The notes: generated by a model from the sequence alone, not told the origin. 64,000 bases of DNA from Sphingopyxis sp. JAI128 (GCF_014207235.1 NZ_JACHDA010000005.1:124001-188000), one strand, 5' to 3'. Numbered from the stretch's first letter, positions 34,383 through 43,490 are shown. Numbers and translations are program-made.

Positions 34383-34844
34383 CTAACGCGCCATGCCCAG
34401 GACACGACAGACCGTCCGCCAACCACCGTCTATAAACGCGAAAACCATCGTGACGACGCCGACCGCCATGAACATATGCCCGAGTATTCTGAGCACACCT
34501 TCGACAATATGACCGACGGCGAGGCCGGTGCTCCCGCTGCCGGCGACGAGGAGCGCCGACTGAATCAGCAGGACGGCGACGCATGCGATCGCCAGCGTGC
34601 GCCAATAAGCGTGGGCAAGGCCCGCGCTAACAACCGGCCTCCCGTCGACGAACCTCGTCGCGGCGACGGCGGGGTGGCCGAAGTCGCGCCGAAGCTCAGC
34701 ATATAGCTGATCCGGCTCAACGGCCTCCCGATCGCTGGTGAGATAGTCTTCGATCGCCGCGTCCAATTCCTCGATGACGTCGGCGCGAATGGAGCGGGGC
34801 AGCCAGTGCGAGACGCGCCGAAGATATAATTCCTTGCCGTTCAT
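34383..34844 (-). CDS. HAAS-type membrane protein partnered with PadR
   Basis: 153-aa protein with an N-terminal cytoplasmic helical domain (LYLRRVSHWLPRSIRADVIEELDAAIEDYL, then LYAELRRDFGHPAVAATRFV), as in HAAS domains that go with PadR regulators. Two or three membrane segments follow (TLAIACVAVLLIQSALLVAG, LGHMFMAVGVVTMVFAFI). Its start overlaps the PadR stop by 4 nt. In other bacteria this pair links a membrane factor to a PadR repressor; the effector here is unknown. Confidence 0.82.
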   Translation of the reverse strand: MNGKELYLRRVSHWLPRSIRADVIEELDAAIEDYLTSDREAVEPDQLYAELRRDFGHPAVAATRFVDGRPVVSAGLAHAYWRTLAIACVAVLLIQSALLVAGSGSTGLAVGHIVEGVLRILGHMFMAVGVVTMVFAFIDGGWRTVCRVLGMAR

Positions 34845-35179
34845 GATCTTAAGCCTTCAAATGCCGTGTCGAATGTTCGCCAGTTCGAGAGCAAAAAGTC
34901 GCGAGCCCGCTGTCCGTCAGGGGTAAGCAGGTAGAAACGCTTCTTTCGGCTATCGTGCATGCGCCACTGGCTTTGCAGGAGACCTTGCACTTCGAGGCGG
35001 CGCAGCATCGGATAAAGCGCGCCCTCGGTGATACTCACCCCGCTGTCGGCCAGCCTGACCTTGAGCGCGCCGCCGCTGCGTTCCTCTTGCAAGCCGCAGA
35101 GAACCGCAATGACCAGCGATCCCCGGCGGAGCTCGCCGGTCAACCCCTCAAGGACGCTGTCTTGACTGGGACCGCTCAT
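34841..35179 (-). CDS. PadR-family transcriptional regulator
   Basis: 112-aa winged-helix repressor of the PadR group: ELRRGSLVIAVLCGLQ, then SGVSITEGALYPMLRRLEVQGLLQSQW (recognition helix TEGALYPMLRRLE) and KKRFYLLTPDGQ wing. It has the short (PadR-s2-like) form with no long C-terminal domain. It overlaps the upstream hydrolase gene and the downstream HAAS-type gene by 4 nt each, so all three are one coupled operon. A palindrome at 36200-36236, just before the operon, is the likely binding site. Confidence 0.93.
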   Translation of the reverse strand: MSGPSQDSVLEGLTGELRRGSLVIAVLCGLQEERSGGALKVRLADSGVSITEGALYPMLRRLEVQGLLQSQWRMHDSRKKRFYLLTPDGQRARDFLLSNWRTFDTAFEGLRS

Positions 35180-36186
35180 CGGCGCCTGCTCGCTGTCGAC
35201 CGCGCCTCGAGCGCGGCGAGCGAGGCGGCGACCATGCTCTCATCAAGCGAATGGCCGCTACCGGGGACGATCTCGAGCCGGGCACCGGGAATAGCGCGCG
35301 CAACATCCTCGGCGGCTTCAACCGGGATGAGCGGATCCTCGGCCCCGTGGATGACGACGGTGGGCACCGATATCTCGGCGAGCCCATGCCTGAGATCTCC
35401 GGCAGCCAGAAACGCGGCGCCCTGGCGCTGAACGCCGTCCGCGCTATAACCTCTGGCTATCCGCGTTCGCGCGCGAGAGAGAAGGACGATATCGCTCGCG
35501 GCCTTGGGCCCAGCGAGCACTTTTTCGAGTCGCATCAGATAGGCTTCGACAATTTTCCCGTCCGTGGAGGTGGGACCTTGAGCGACGGGAGCCATGACGT
35601 CCGGTCTGGCGGGCAGCGCACGTGAGGGATTGCCGGCATTGGCCATCAGCAGGGTCAAGGAGCGCGCCAGCCCGGGTCGTTCTATCGCCATCACCTCGCC
35701 GATAACCGCACCGCCCGATGCGCCAAGAAGATGGGCAGACGCCAATCCCTCCGCATCGAGGACAGCAGCCATGTCAGAGACCAAGTCCCTAGCATCATAG
35801 GCAAGGGAGGCGGAACGCCCCGCGGCGAGGTCGGCCAAGACGCGCGGCCAGTCGGGTGGACCAAGCTCATCCAGCTTTGTCGAGCAACCCGCGTCGCGAG
35901 GATCGGGCATGATGAGATAATATCCTGCCCGCACGAGGTCGTCGACGAGTGGCTGGGGCCAGTCGACCAGTTGCATTCCGCTCCCGGGGATCATGAGCAA
36001 GGGCTCGCCGGTCCGGTCGCCCGCCGTCCGATAGGCGATTTCGACCTCGCCGTTTCGCGCGCGCCGCAGAATCGATTCCTTGCAGAGGAGATGCCTGTCT
36101 GGCTCCACTGCGGCACCCGCTGGCGCCGAGGGCGTCAATACGGCACCGCTCATGGCGAGAGATGCGAAGAAAAGCGAAACAATCAT
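35176..36186 (-). CDS. Exported alpha/beta hydrolase
   Basis: 336-aa exported protein with an alpha/beta-hydrolase fold. A signal peptide (MIVSLFFASLAMSGAVLTPS) is followed by oxyanion region MIPGSGMQLVDWP, MPDPRDAGCST, nucleophile elbow GASGGAVIGE (Ser), acid in VVIHGAEDPLIPVE and His in GSGHSLDE. The elbow GASGG is slightly unusual against GxSMGG. ATG 36186 has AAGGA 8 nt upstream; TTG 36201 is in frame but lies within the operator. It is the first gene of the PadR/HAAS operon, so its expression is probably set by that PadR. Confidence 0.9.
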   Translation of the reverse strand: MIVSLFFASLAMSGAVLTPSAPAGAAVEPDRHLLCKESILRRARNGEVEIAYRTAGDRTGEPLLMIPGSGMQLVDWPQPLVDDLVRAGYYLIMPDPRDAGCSTKLDELGPPDWPRVLADLAAGRSASLAYDARDLVSDMAAVLDAEGLASAHLLGASGGAVIGEVMAIERPGLARSLTLLMANAGNPSRALPARPDVMAPVAQGPTSTDGKIVEAYLMRLEKVLAGPKAASDIVLLSRARTRIARGYSADGVQRQGAAFLAAGDLRHGLAEISVPTVVIHGAEDPLIPVEAAEDVARAIPGARLEIVPGSGHSLDESMVAASLAALEARSTASRRR

Positions 36187-36199
36187 TGAACTATCCTTC

Positions 36200-36236
36200 A
36201 ATTACGCACAGTGTGTATTGCACAGTGTGCGTAATT
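36200..36236. promoter_or_regulatory. PadR-type operator: nested palindromes
   Basis: Outer perfect inverted repeat with 11-bp arms (AATTACGCACA 36200-36210 and TGTGCGTAATT 36226-36236). Inside are two direct copies of GCACAGTGTG (36206-36215 and 36220-36229), each itself a CACA-G-TGTG dyad. It lies 14 bp upstream of the hydrolase start, where it would cover the promoter or leader. Assignment to the operon's own PadR is inferred. Confidence 0.75.
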
Positions 36237-36352
36237 ACAAGCGCCAGGTTCGGGGAATGCTAGCTGCGCGCTGGACGCACGCGGCGAACGGTAGAAACAT
36301 GCGGGCAAACGTAGATGCGGACCGCCCGCGACCCCGGTAGGAGGAACGCTCA

Positions 36353-36739
36353 ATGGTCCAGATTCAGAGAATTACAGACGCGACCCTTCGAGCGCCCCCG
36401 GTGCGCGCAGATTCAGGCTGCGCGGGCGAGCCCCGCCCGGTCGACCTGTCCCGACTCTTTCCCCATACCTCCGACGGGCCTTTGCCGTTGCTCCGATGGG
36501 AGGCGCTTATCACTCGGTCCTGTTCGCTTGTCAGCGCCCTCCATCCAGTGGATATCCCCCAAGACGACCGCCCACGCCTGCTTCGGACAGGCAGGAGGCG
36601 GCGCAGTATCCTCGGGGGCTACGAGCGCGTGCCAAGGCTGTTCTCGATGTCCAAGGTTCGAGGCGCGCAGGAGCCGCGCAATTCTTTCAGGTACTTGTCG
36701 TCCCACCGCCCAGCCTCCCGATCAGGATTGGTAACATGA
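36353..36739 (+). CDS. Doubtful hypothetical ORF
   Basis: 128 codons with a strong ribosome site (GGAGGAACGCTCA before ATG 36353), and the stop overlaps the next gene as ATGA. Both are signs of a real gene. Against it, the product is Arg/Pro/Ser-rich, has no recognisable domain, and third-position GC is lower than in neighbours. It may be a decayed gene or leader. Apart from this, 36237-36735 holds nothing I can support. Confidence 0.35.
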   Translation: MVQIQRITDATLRAPPVRADSGCAGEPRPVDLSRLFPHTSDGPLPLLRWEALITRSCSLVSALHPVDIPQDDRPRLLRTGRRRRSILGGYERVPRLFSMSKVRGAQEPRNSFRYLSSHRPASRSGLVT

Positions 36740-37200
36740 CCGAGAATCGCGACGACATGGCCGCAATCATGGAGGCCGTGGCCACCCTGCAAGCCGGCGA
36801 CCGCGTTGCGGCACGTACAGCGCTGCTCGGCCTGTGGGACGACCTGCGCGACCAAGGTACGCCGATGCAGCGCTGCACGATCGCCCATTTCCTGGCTGAC
36901 ATACAAGAGGAGGTGAACGCAGAACTCGCCTGGGATTTGCTGGCTCTGGAAGCCGCAACCGGATGCGAGCGGCAGGGCGATGCCGATGCGCTGTCCCCCG
37001 AACTCGACAGCTTCCTTCCATCGCTGCACCTGAATGTCGGCGATGCGTACCGACGTCTCGGCGAAAATGATCGGGCGCGCGACCATGCCCGGTTCGGCAT
37101 GAATCGGGCGACTGCCCTTCCGAGCGGAGGTTATGCCGATATGGTGAGAACGGGGCTCGATCGCCTCCTCACAAGTTGTTCCGAAGCGGATCCGGCCTGA
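36736..37200 (+). CDS. Small TPR-like hypothetical protein
   Basis: 154-aa acidic, mainly helical protein: AIMEAVATLQAGDRVAARTALLGLWDDL, then CTIAHFLADIQEEVNAELAWDLLALEAATG, then SFLPSLHLNVGDAYRRLGENDRARDHARFGMN. The last block is TPR-like. No signal peptide or membrane segment is seen. I recognise no named family. ATG 36736 is chosen because AGGATTGG lies before it and good coding character starts there. Its partners are unknown. Confidence 0.72.
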   Translation: MTENRDDMAAIMEAVATLQAGDRVAARTALLGLWDDLRDQGTPMQRCTIAHFLADIQEEVNAELAWDLLALEAATGCERQGDADALSPELDSFLPSLHLNVGDAYRRLGENDRARDHARFGMNRATALPSGGYADMVRTGLDRLLTSCSEADPA

Positions 37201-37352
37201 CGATCTCGCCGGCGCCGGACCCCCCGCTCCTTATAGCGCCGGCGCCCTCAGCTGCATGGACTTGCCCGCGAGTGATCGGCCGGGGGCTGACCGCCGGCCT
37301 TGCTTGCAGAGAGCCATGAGCGCGCGCGACACCGCTGAACCCTGCGGCTCGC

Positions 37353-37865
37353 TCAATTGGCAGGCTGGACCCGATGCTGCGCCATGTGCGGGATGAAATC
37401 CATCTTGCCGATCGCCAATCCTGCATTGCGTAACAACGCGTACGCCATCGTGACGTGGAAATAGAAGTTGGGCATGATCCAGTCCTGGATGTCTTCCTCG
37501 GACGACATCAAGAAGCGGACGCCGTTCGGGAGGGTAAGGTCTACGGTCGCCTTTGCGTCCTGCCATTCGGCCGGTTCGGTCTCATCGACATATGAGCGAA
37601 TCACGGCAATTCGGTCGCGAACTTCGGCAAAGGATCGATATGGCGCCTCCTCAAGCGGCAGCGATTGCCCTCCAACCTGATTCAGCGCCAACAGAACCTG
37701 GTTGAGCGCGACGCGGAATTGCAGTTCCAAGGGAAACATGTCGTCGGTCAGCTTCGCGGCGAGAACCTCCTCCCCCATTTGCGCGTCCACGGCCTTGCCG
37801 ACCAGGTGATCAAGCGTGCCGAGCATATTGATGAAGGTCATTCTGGCTGAGCTGGCGTAAGACAT
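37353..37865 (-). CDS. DUF1993 family protein
   Basis: 170-aa protein with the DUF1993 pattern: FINMLGTLDHLVGKAVDAQMG, LTDDMFPLELQFRVALNQVLLALNQVGG and the signature DWIMPNFYFHVTMAYALLRNAGLAIGKMDFI. It has the same domain as the protein at 12520-13077 but is clearly divergent. GAAAGG lies 6 nt before ATG 37865. It stands alone; the function is unknown, probably a DinB-like bundle. Confidence 0.92.
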   Translation of the reverse strand: MSYASSARMTFINMLGTLDHLVGKAVDAQMGEEVLAAKLTDDMFPLELQFRVALNQVLLALNQVGGQSLPLEEAPYRSFAEVRDRIAVIRSYVDETEPAEWQDAKATVDLTLPNGVRFLMSSEEDIQDWIMPNFYFHVTMAYALLRNAGLAIGKMDFIPHMAQHRVQPAN

Positions 37866-38383
37866 CGCAAACCTTTCAGGTTGATCTTTAAAGAGGCTAC
37901 CGCAAGCTGACGCACCGTCAATCGACTCGATGCCCGACGCGTCCGTTTGCCCTATATTATTCAGTCACTTCGTGGCGGATATCCCGGGCCGACATGCGCT
38001 GCGTGGCGCAGGCATATGTTGGCAGAAGCGGTCCGATTGCGTCCGCCACAATATGCGCGGGCGCCCAAGCTGACGAGCCGCCGACGGCGCCTCTGGCAGC
38101 ACCATCCGATCGTTCGCCGCAAAGTTAAATGACATCTCACGCTTGCGGACGCATCGATCTTGAGCATGCGGGCGTCAATCTCCGGGTGCGCCATCCGGCG
38201 AGATTTTCCCCGATCTTCGCTGCGAGGAGATAGCGATCTCGCCAGTCCGGAACATAGCTCGTCGAAGCACACTGCCGGCCACGTTGCCCCGCGGCCGATG
38301 GAGCCGAAGAAGGGTTCGGGCGAATTTCGACCACCGCCGCGGGTATATCCGCACAATCCAGACGCAAAACGAGAGAGGATCAA
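37866..38383. other. Intergenic region without recognised genes
   Basis: 518 bases between the divergent DUF1993 and lactonase-type genes. Short open frames occur on both strands, but none has a ribosome site plus sensible composition. No clear hairpin or operator was found. It presumably contains both promoters. Confidence 0.45.
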
Positions 38384-39214
38384 ATGATGATGAAGTGGGT
38401 CGGTGCACTATCGGTGCTTCTGTCAGTCCCCGCGGGACCAATCGCAGCGGCCGAGGCCGCTCGGCCGGCGGTCGAGCTCTATCGGCTGGACTGTGGAACG
38501 ATCGCGGTGAAGAATCTCGGGGAGTTCTCGGATACCTATCTATATTCAGGCGAGACCAAGACGCTCGTCGCAAGCTGCTATCTTATCCGAAACGGTGAGC
38601 AGCTGCTATTGTGGGACACGGGCCTCGACGGCGACCTGGCCGGAACATCCAAAGACAGCGACGGCTACGTAAACTCCCTGAAGGAAAGAATTGTCCCCCA
38701 GTTGAGCCGGATTGGCCTCAAGCCGGACGATATCGATTTTATCGGCCTCAGCCATTATCATTTCGACCATATCGGCCAGGCTGCGGACTTTCCCGAGGCA
38801 ACACTGCTCATCGGCAAGAAGGATTTCGACGTCGCAAAAGTGTGGAAGCCGGCGCAGGCCCGTCTTGCGCCCTGGGTGTCCGGTCGTAGCAAAGTCAGAG
38901 AGTTGACCGGGGACAGCGACGTTTTTGGCGATGGAAAAGTTACGGTGCTGAGTTTGCCCGGGCACACCGAAGGGCATCAGGCGCTCCTCGTGCGCCTCGC
39001 GAGCGGGCCGGTACTGCTGTCGGGTGATCAATATCATTTTGCCGATCAGATCAAGAATCGTGGTGTCCCTGCCTTCAACACCGATCGCGCGGAAACGCTT
39101 GCGTCGATGGACCGCTTCGACAGGATCGCCGAGAATCTGCATGCGAAAATCATCATCCAGCATGACCCGGCTGATGTGGCAAAGCTGCCGATCTTTCCGC
39201 AAGCGGCGCGATAG
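38384..39214 (+). CDS. Exported metallo-beta-lactamase, N-acyl-homoserine lactonase-like
   Basis: 276-aa dizinc hydrolase. A signal peptide (MKWVGALSVLLSVPAGPIAA) sends it to the periplasm. Metal ligands are all present: SHYHFDHIG (His124, His126, Asp128, His129), LPGHTEGHQ (His194), SGDQYHFAD (Asp215) and IIQHDP (His260). The pattern matches the AHL-lactonase group (AttM/AiiA-like), although those are mostly cytoplasmic. Ring opening of quorum-sensing lactones or other lactones is plausible but not proven. GAGAGGATCAA precedes ATG 38384. Monocistronic. Confidence 0.88.
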   Translation: MMMKWVGALSVLLSVPAGPIAAAEAARPAVELYRLDCGTIAVKNLGEFSDTYLYSGETKTLVASCYLIRNGEQLLLWDTGLDGDLAGTSKDSDGYVNSLKERIVPQLSRIGLKPDDIDFIGLSHYHFDHIGQAADFPEATLLIGKKDFDVAKVWKPAQARLAPWVSGRSKVRELTGDSDVFGDGKVTVLSLPGHTEGHQALLVRLASGPVLLSGDQYHFADQIKNRGVPAFNTDRAETLASMDRFDRIAENLHAKIIIQHDPADVAKLPIFPQAAR

Positions 39215-39449
39215 ACCAAGGGCTGCGCTCGATGGACGCTGACCATGACCGCGCACCTTCGGTTCAATCGCGACGGAACGTCTGACAGGCCGCCACGGAG
39301 CACCCCCGTTTTGAAGCCGCGGGTGGCGCGGCCGCGGGGAAGCTAACGCCTTCGGTGGATACGATCCCAGGAACAGATTCCCGGAAATGCATTGTATCGG
39401 AGGTTCCGGACGAACGAAGGGAACGGCGAGGTCGTCCCCTCATGGACGG

Positions 39450-39476
39450 AAGGGCGGGAGCAAAGCTCCCGCCCTT
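39450..39476 (-). terminator. Stem-loop after the large TonB receptor gene
   Basis: Perfect 12-bp stem (AAGGGCGGGAGC with GCTCCCGCCCTT, 3-nt loop), 46 bp downstream of the receptor stop. No U-run follows, so termination may be weak or Rho-assisted. The rest of 39215-39521 is untranslated DNA homologous in part to 34125-34235. Confidence 0.6.
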
Positions 39477-39521
39477 CCTCCACCAACCTGAGCAAGGGAC
39501 TGCTGAACCAGGTCGAGGAAC

Positions 39522-42476
39522 CTAGAACCTCATGCGCGCCGAGACGAAGAAGTCGCGCCCGAGGACATCGTAGGTCGAAGGATAGGTGCCGGCCTGCTCG
39601 TCATTGGCATCGTCGATCTGCGTCGGCTGTACGTCGAACAGATTGTTCACACCGAAGGTCAGGGTAAGACGCTCGTCGACATCGACCGCGAAGGAGAGGT
39701 CCGTGTAGGTCTTGGCCTTGAGGCGATCGACCGTGATGCTGGCGGGGTCCGCCACGCCGTTGATGATGCGCGCGTTCGTGACCGGTCCGATATAGCGGTT
39801 ACGCAGGCTTGCCGTGAACGGCCCCTCGACCCACGCCGCGCGGGCGGTGAACCGGTACTTGGGTACCGGATCGCCGAACACCGGATCGCAGTTGGTACCG
39901 AAGCCGCCACCGCAGTGGGTGACCTCATCGGGCAGATCTGACACGGCGGTATAGTCTGCCTTGCGCGTCCAGGTACCGAGGAAGGAGAAGTTCAGACGCG
40001 CGTCCGACCCGAAAAGGCCCTTCCCGACCCGCATGCCATAATCGACCTGGAGGTCGACGCCGGCCGTACGAAGCTCCGAGATATTCGAACTGAGCGCAGT
40101 CAACAGGAACTGCCCGCCGATCATCCCGGTCTGCGGATCGCGCCGGATCGCCTGACAATAGGGGCTGTCGATATCTTGGACCGTGTAATAGCAGAGGTTG
40201 AGCACGCCCTGCGCGCCGCCGCCCAGCTGTGCGATGTAGTCCTTCACCCGAATGTCAAAATAGTCCGCAGTGATGCTGAGGCCTGGAAGGAACGAGGGAC
40301 GCACCACGACCCCGGCGGTGTATGTTTCAGAATTCTCTTCCTTGAGCAGCGGATTGCCGCCGCTAAGGGTTTCGACCTGCGAATTGGGCTGGACCGAATT
40401 CTGGAAGACAAGTGACGAAGGAACACCGGTCGCGATACAGAGGTCCCGCACGGCATCGGTACGGGAGGCTGCCGACGACCGCGCCGAACAAGGGTCGGTG
40501 GCGGATGGGAAACCGTTCGCCTGGCCGCCATAGAGCTCACCGACATTGGGGGCGCGGATTGCCTTCTGATACTGGCCCCGGAAACGGATGTCATAGATCG
40601 GCGCCCATTCGGCACCCGCCGCCCATGTGAACACGCCGCCGACGCCCTGGAGGCTATAGTCGGCGTACCGCGCCGCGCCGCGTAGCGTGATGTCATGCGC
40701 GAAAGGCTTGTCTGCCACGACGGGTACAAGCAGCTCGCCGAACAGTTCCTTGACGCTGTATCCCCCCTTTGTCGGCTGACCGGCGTTGAAGCCGATGACG
40801 TCGCCGCTCGAGAGCGCGGTATCGGGGATGAACTCGCTCGCGACGCTCCGCCACTCGGCGCCAACCGCGAACGCGACGGGGTCACCGCCGAGACCGAACT
40901 CGAACAGGTCGCCCGACAGCGACGCGCTCGCGACCTGCAATTGCGAGAGTTCGCTGTTCTGAGCGGTGATCGTGATCTCCTCGGCCAGCGCGTCCGAGAT
41001 GGTGCCCGGGCCGAAGATGTTGAGGCGGTTCTCGCGAAGCGCCTTGGCGAAAGCCGAGCGCGAGATGTTGCCGGTCTGCGTCACGCTGTTGCGGGTGCGC
41101 GAGTAGAGATAATAGGCGTCGTAGCGCAGCGAGCCGCCCAGATCGCCCTTCGTGCCTACCACGGCGCGCCAGGCATTGCGTTCGAACAGAGCATTACGCG
41201 CGGTGATATCGTTGACGCGTCGCGAGACCGAAACGTTCACGAAACCGGGATCGCCAAACTGGGGCGCGAGGCCGCGTGCGGCGCGCGCGGCATCGATCGC
41301 CGCCTCGTTGAGGTCGGTCTGGACGAGCGCTGCCCGGTCCGCGTCAGACAGGAAGGGATTGTTCGTCGCCACCGCGAACACGCCGGTGACCGGAGTAGGT
41401 GCAAGCTCGTTCTGGACCCGATTGTTGGCGAAGGTGATCTCGAAATAGGGATTGATGGCGCTTGAGACTTCATAATTGCCATAGGCGCCGAGGAGCCAGC
41501 GCTCCTGCGGGACCTGCAAGAAATTGTCCTGCGCGAAATTATAGGCGTCGCTGGGATCGACATAGGGCCGCGACACGCCTGGAGCCGTATAGATCGCACC
41601 GTTGGCGGTAGCGAAGTTCCCGACGCCGCGGTCGAGGGCCACCGAACCGAGGCCGCCCCCGGCCGGCACGACGACCGTACCCGCGATCGCATAGCGGCCG
41701 CCCGGCACGGTGGCGCTACCGCCGGGAATGAGGCCGGTATCCGTGGCGTTCTCGACCATCACTTGGCGCGAGAATCCCCGAGCGGCCTGCGAGATCGTCT
41801 TGCGGTTGAAATAGTCGCCGTAGAGGGTGATGTGCCCCTTGCCGTCGAGGATGTCCGAACCGAGCGCGGCGTTGACGCTCCAGCGCGCGCCATCGCCGCG
41901 CCCCGTGATCGCATACTGGGTCCCTAGCTCGAGGCCCTGAAGATCGTTGCGGAGGCGGAAGTTGACGACGCCCGCAACTGCATCGGAGCCGTAGACCGCC
42001 GAGGCACCACCGGTGACGACATCGACCCCTTCGATGAGGAACTGCGGAACATTGTTGAGGTCGACGGTTTGCGTCGCATCGAAGAAGATGTAGCGGCGGC
42101 CGTTCACCAGCACGAGCGTCCGCTGGTTGCCGAGGCCGCGCAGATCGAGCGTCGCAACGCCGTTTCCGGGATTGTTCGAGAATGCGGTCGCGCCCGGCAC
42201 GACTTGTGGCAGCGTATTGATGACCTGCTCGACGTTGACCGCGCCCGACAGTTTGAATTCCTCGCTGCCGACAACGGCAACAGGACTCGCCGTATCGAAC
42301 TTGCGCTGCGCGATGCGCGACCCGGTCACCACGATCGTGTCGGCCGTGCCCTCGTCTTCGCCGGGTGCATCGCCTCCGCTCTGCGCCGCCGCAGGTGCGG
42401 CAACAAGCGCGGCAGCCATCGCCAGTAGAGCAATCTGGCTTCGTACCTGAAGCCGAGCGAAGCGTTTGTAGTTCAT
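39522..42476 (-). CDS. Large TonB-dependent receptor
   Basis: 984-aa outer-membrane receptor. A signal peptide (SQIALLAMAAALVAAPAAAQ) and TonB box (DTIVVTGSRI) are followed by a plug with ATLDLRGLGNQRTLVLVNGRR, GVDVVTGGASAVYGSDAVAGVVNF, and a long barrel. The barrel holds GEL-type motifs and an NNLFDVQP motif, then AGTYPSTYDVLGRDFF and the aromatic MRF end. This is the large Caulobacter/sphingomonad type often tied to sugar, peptide or aromatic uptake; there is no STN domain. ATG 42476 is chosen because AAAGGGGA lies 5 nt upstream; a GTG at 42500 is less likely. A membrane protein gene lies 42 bp upstream on the same strand. A decayed partial copy lies at 34125-34310. Confidence 0.95.
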   Translation of the reverse strand: MNYKRFARLQVRSQIALLAMAAALVAAPAAAQSGGDAPGEDEGTADTIVVTGSRIAQRKFDTASPVAVVGSEEFKLSGAVNVEQVINTLPQVVPGATAFSNNPGNGVATLDLRGLGNQRTLVLVNGRRYIFFDATQTVDLNNVPQFLIEGVDVVTGGASAVYGSDAVAGVVNFRLRNDLQGLELGTQYAITGRGDGARWSVNAALGSDILDGKGHITLYGDYFNRKTISQAARGFSRQVMVENATDTGLIPGGSATVPGGRYAIAGTVVVPAGGGLGSVALDRGVGNFATANGAIYTAPGVSRPYVDPSDAYNFAQDNFLQVPQERWLLGAYGNYEVSSAINPYFEITFANNRVQNELAPTPVTGVFAVATNNPFLSDADRAALVQTDLNEAAIDAARAARGLAPQFGDPGFVNVSVSRRVNDITARNALFERNAWRAVVGTKGDLGGSLRYDAYYLYSRTRNSVTQTGNISRSAFAKALRENRLNIFGPGTISDALAEEITITAQNSELSQLQVASASLSGDLFEFGLGGDPVAFAVGAEWRSVASEFIPDTALSSGDVIGFNAGQPTKGGYSVKELFGELLVPVVADKPFAHDITLRGAARYADYSLQGVGGVFTWAAGAEWAPIYDIRFRGQYQKAIRAPNVGELYGGQANGFPSATDPCSARSSAASRTDAVRDLCIATGVPSSLVFQNSVQPNSQVETLSGGNPLLKEENSETYTAGVVVRPSFLPGLSITADYFDIRVKDYIAQLGGGAQGVLNLCYYTVQDIDSPYCQAIRRDPQTGMIGGQFLLTALSSNISELRTAGVDLQVDYGMRVGKGLFGSDARLNFSFLGTWTRKADYTAVSDLPDEVTHCGGGFGTNCDPVFGDPVPKYRFTARAAWVEGPFTASLRNRYIGPVTNARIINGVADPASITVDRLKAKTYTDLSFAVDVDERLTLTFGVNNLFDVQPTQIDDANDEQAGTYPSTYDVLGRDFFVSARMRF

Positions 42477-42518
42477 GTCATTCCCCTTTTTGTTCTTCAC
42501 TAAAAATTATCGGCGCCG

Positions 42519-43001
42519 TCATCGCTGCGCTGCGGGCTTGAACAGCATGGCGATCGGCATTCCGACGAATAGTATGTGTCCGGCCATGTCTGCGGCCCCG
42601 ATCCAGAACGGCGGCAAGGACAGCGGCGCCGCCGAAAGCGGGACGACCACCAGGTTCATCGCATGCCAAATCGCAAGGCCGTACAGCCCCCCGGCGATCA
42701 GGGGCCGGGCGCGCAGACCAGCCGGCACCAGCGAGGCGTAAAGGACGGCGATGATCAGCATGATCGCGAAGTGGAGGCCGACACCGAGGACCGCGACGCC
42801 CCATCCGCCCGCAAAAGCGTCGGGGCCGAGAAGACCGCTTGCGATCGACTGGAAGATGGTCTTCGGCGGGACGCCCTTGGGATACCAGAGCGCGGCGGCG
42901 AACATCAGGTCGAGCGTGCCCGCAACGGCTGCAGCACCGAGGACCCGGCGGATCGGCAATCCTGCGGCGGCCATTGAACTGTCGAAAGCGATATCCTGCA
43001 T
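42519..43001 (-). CDS. Four-helix inner-membrane protein of unknown function
   Basis: 160-aa protein with four membrane segments (VLGAAAVAGTLDLMFAAALW; GVAVLGVGLHFAIMLIIAVLYASLV; PLIAGGLYGLAIWHAMNLVVVPL; WIGAADMAGHILFVGMPIAML). Motifs LDLMFAA, GVPPKTIFQSIASGLLG and AMNLVVVPLSAAP recur in unnamed YagU-like proteins. GGAGTGG precedes ATG 43001. It is probably co-transcribed with the downstream receptor gene. The function is unknown. Confidence 0.82.
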   Translation of the reverse strand: MQDIAFDSSMAAAGLPIRRVLGAAAVAGTLDLMFAAALWYPKGVPPKTIFQSIASGLLGPDAFAGGWGVAVLGVGLHFAIMLIIAVLYASLVPAGLRARPLIAGGLYGLAIWHAMNLVVVPLSAAPLSLPPFWIGAADMAGHILFVGMPIAMLFKPAAQR

Positions 43002-43117
43002 CCACTCCGTCTCCCTGCTACCGGGAATTAGGTGGAGCGACGCGCGCTAGCGCGGCAGACTATTTGCGCCGGACGGCCGTATCGGCCATCCGCAGAGCCG
43101 CGCAGCAAGGTGAACAG

Positions 43118-43490
43118 TCATTTCCGCCCCCCGAACGTCGCGACGGACCGTGAACGCGCTATCTTCACGCCGAGCGACCAGCCCAGGAGAACGACGCGTT
43201 CGAGGCCGAGCCGGTCGAGGAGCGCGGCGAGATTGGCAGCGCGCCCCTCGGGCGACACATCGGCGTCGTGCCCTCCCGATCTACCCTGGCCGCACGGATC
43301 GATCGCGATGACGCGCCGGGACCTGCGGAGATAATCGAGCCGCTTGCGCCAGACATCCGCCGTCATGCCCTATCCGTGGATGAACAGGATCGCCGTTCTC
43401 CCGGCGGACCCGCTTTCGACGACGCATATGTCGCCCCCCGCTCCCGTGACATGCCGGTCGGTGACCGTCGCGGAGACGCCAGCGGGTCAT
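43118..43490 (-). pseudogene. Broken alpha/beta hydrolase gene
   Basis: The reverse strand reads VVESGSAGRTAILFIHG, then a TAG stop at 43370-43372, then GMTADVWRKRLDYLRRSRRV and IAIDPCGQGRSGGHDADVS, up to the nucleophile elbow LLGWSLG. The normal family sequence at the stop is HGW, so TGG has become TAG. A second in-frame stop (TGA, 43487-43489) lies upstream after a signal-like ALALLTM. After GWSLG the frame loses similarity and ends, so the acid and His parts are missing. It is a pseudogene of an alpha/beta hydrolase, sitting between the membrane protein and LytTR genes. Confidence 0.8.

Noticed and set aside
37961..38383. Reverse-strand 140-codon frame in the DUF1993/lactonase gap
   Set aside because: No ribosome site, Arg/Cys-rich composition, no recognisable domain.
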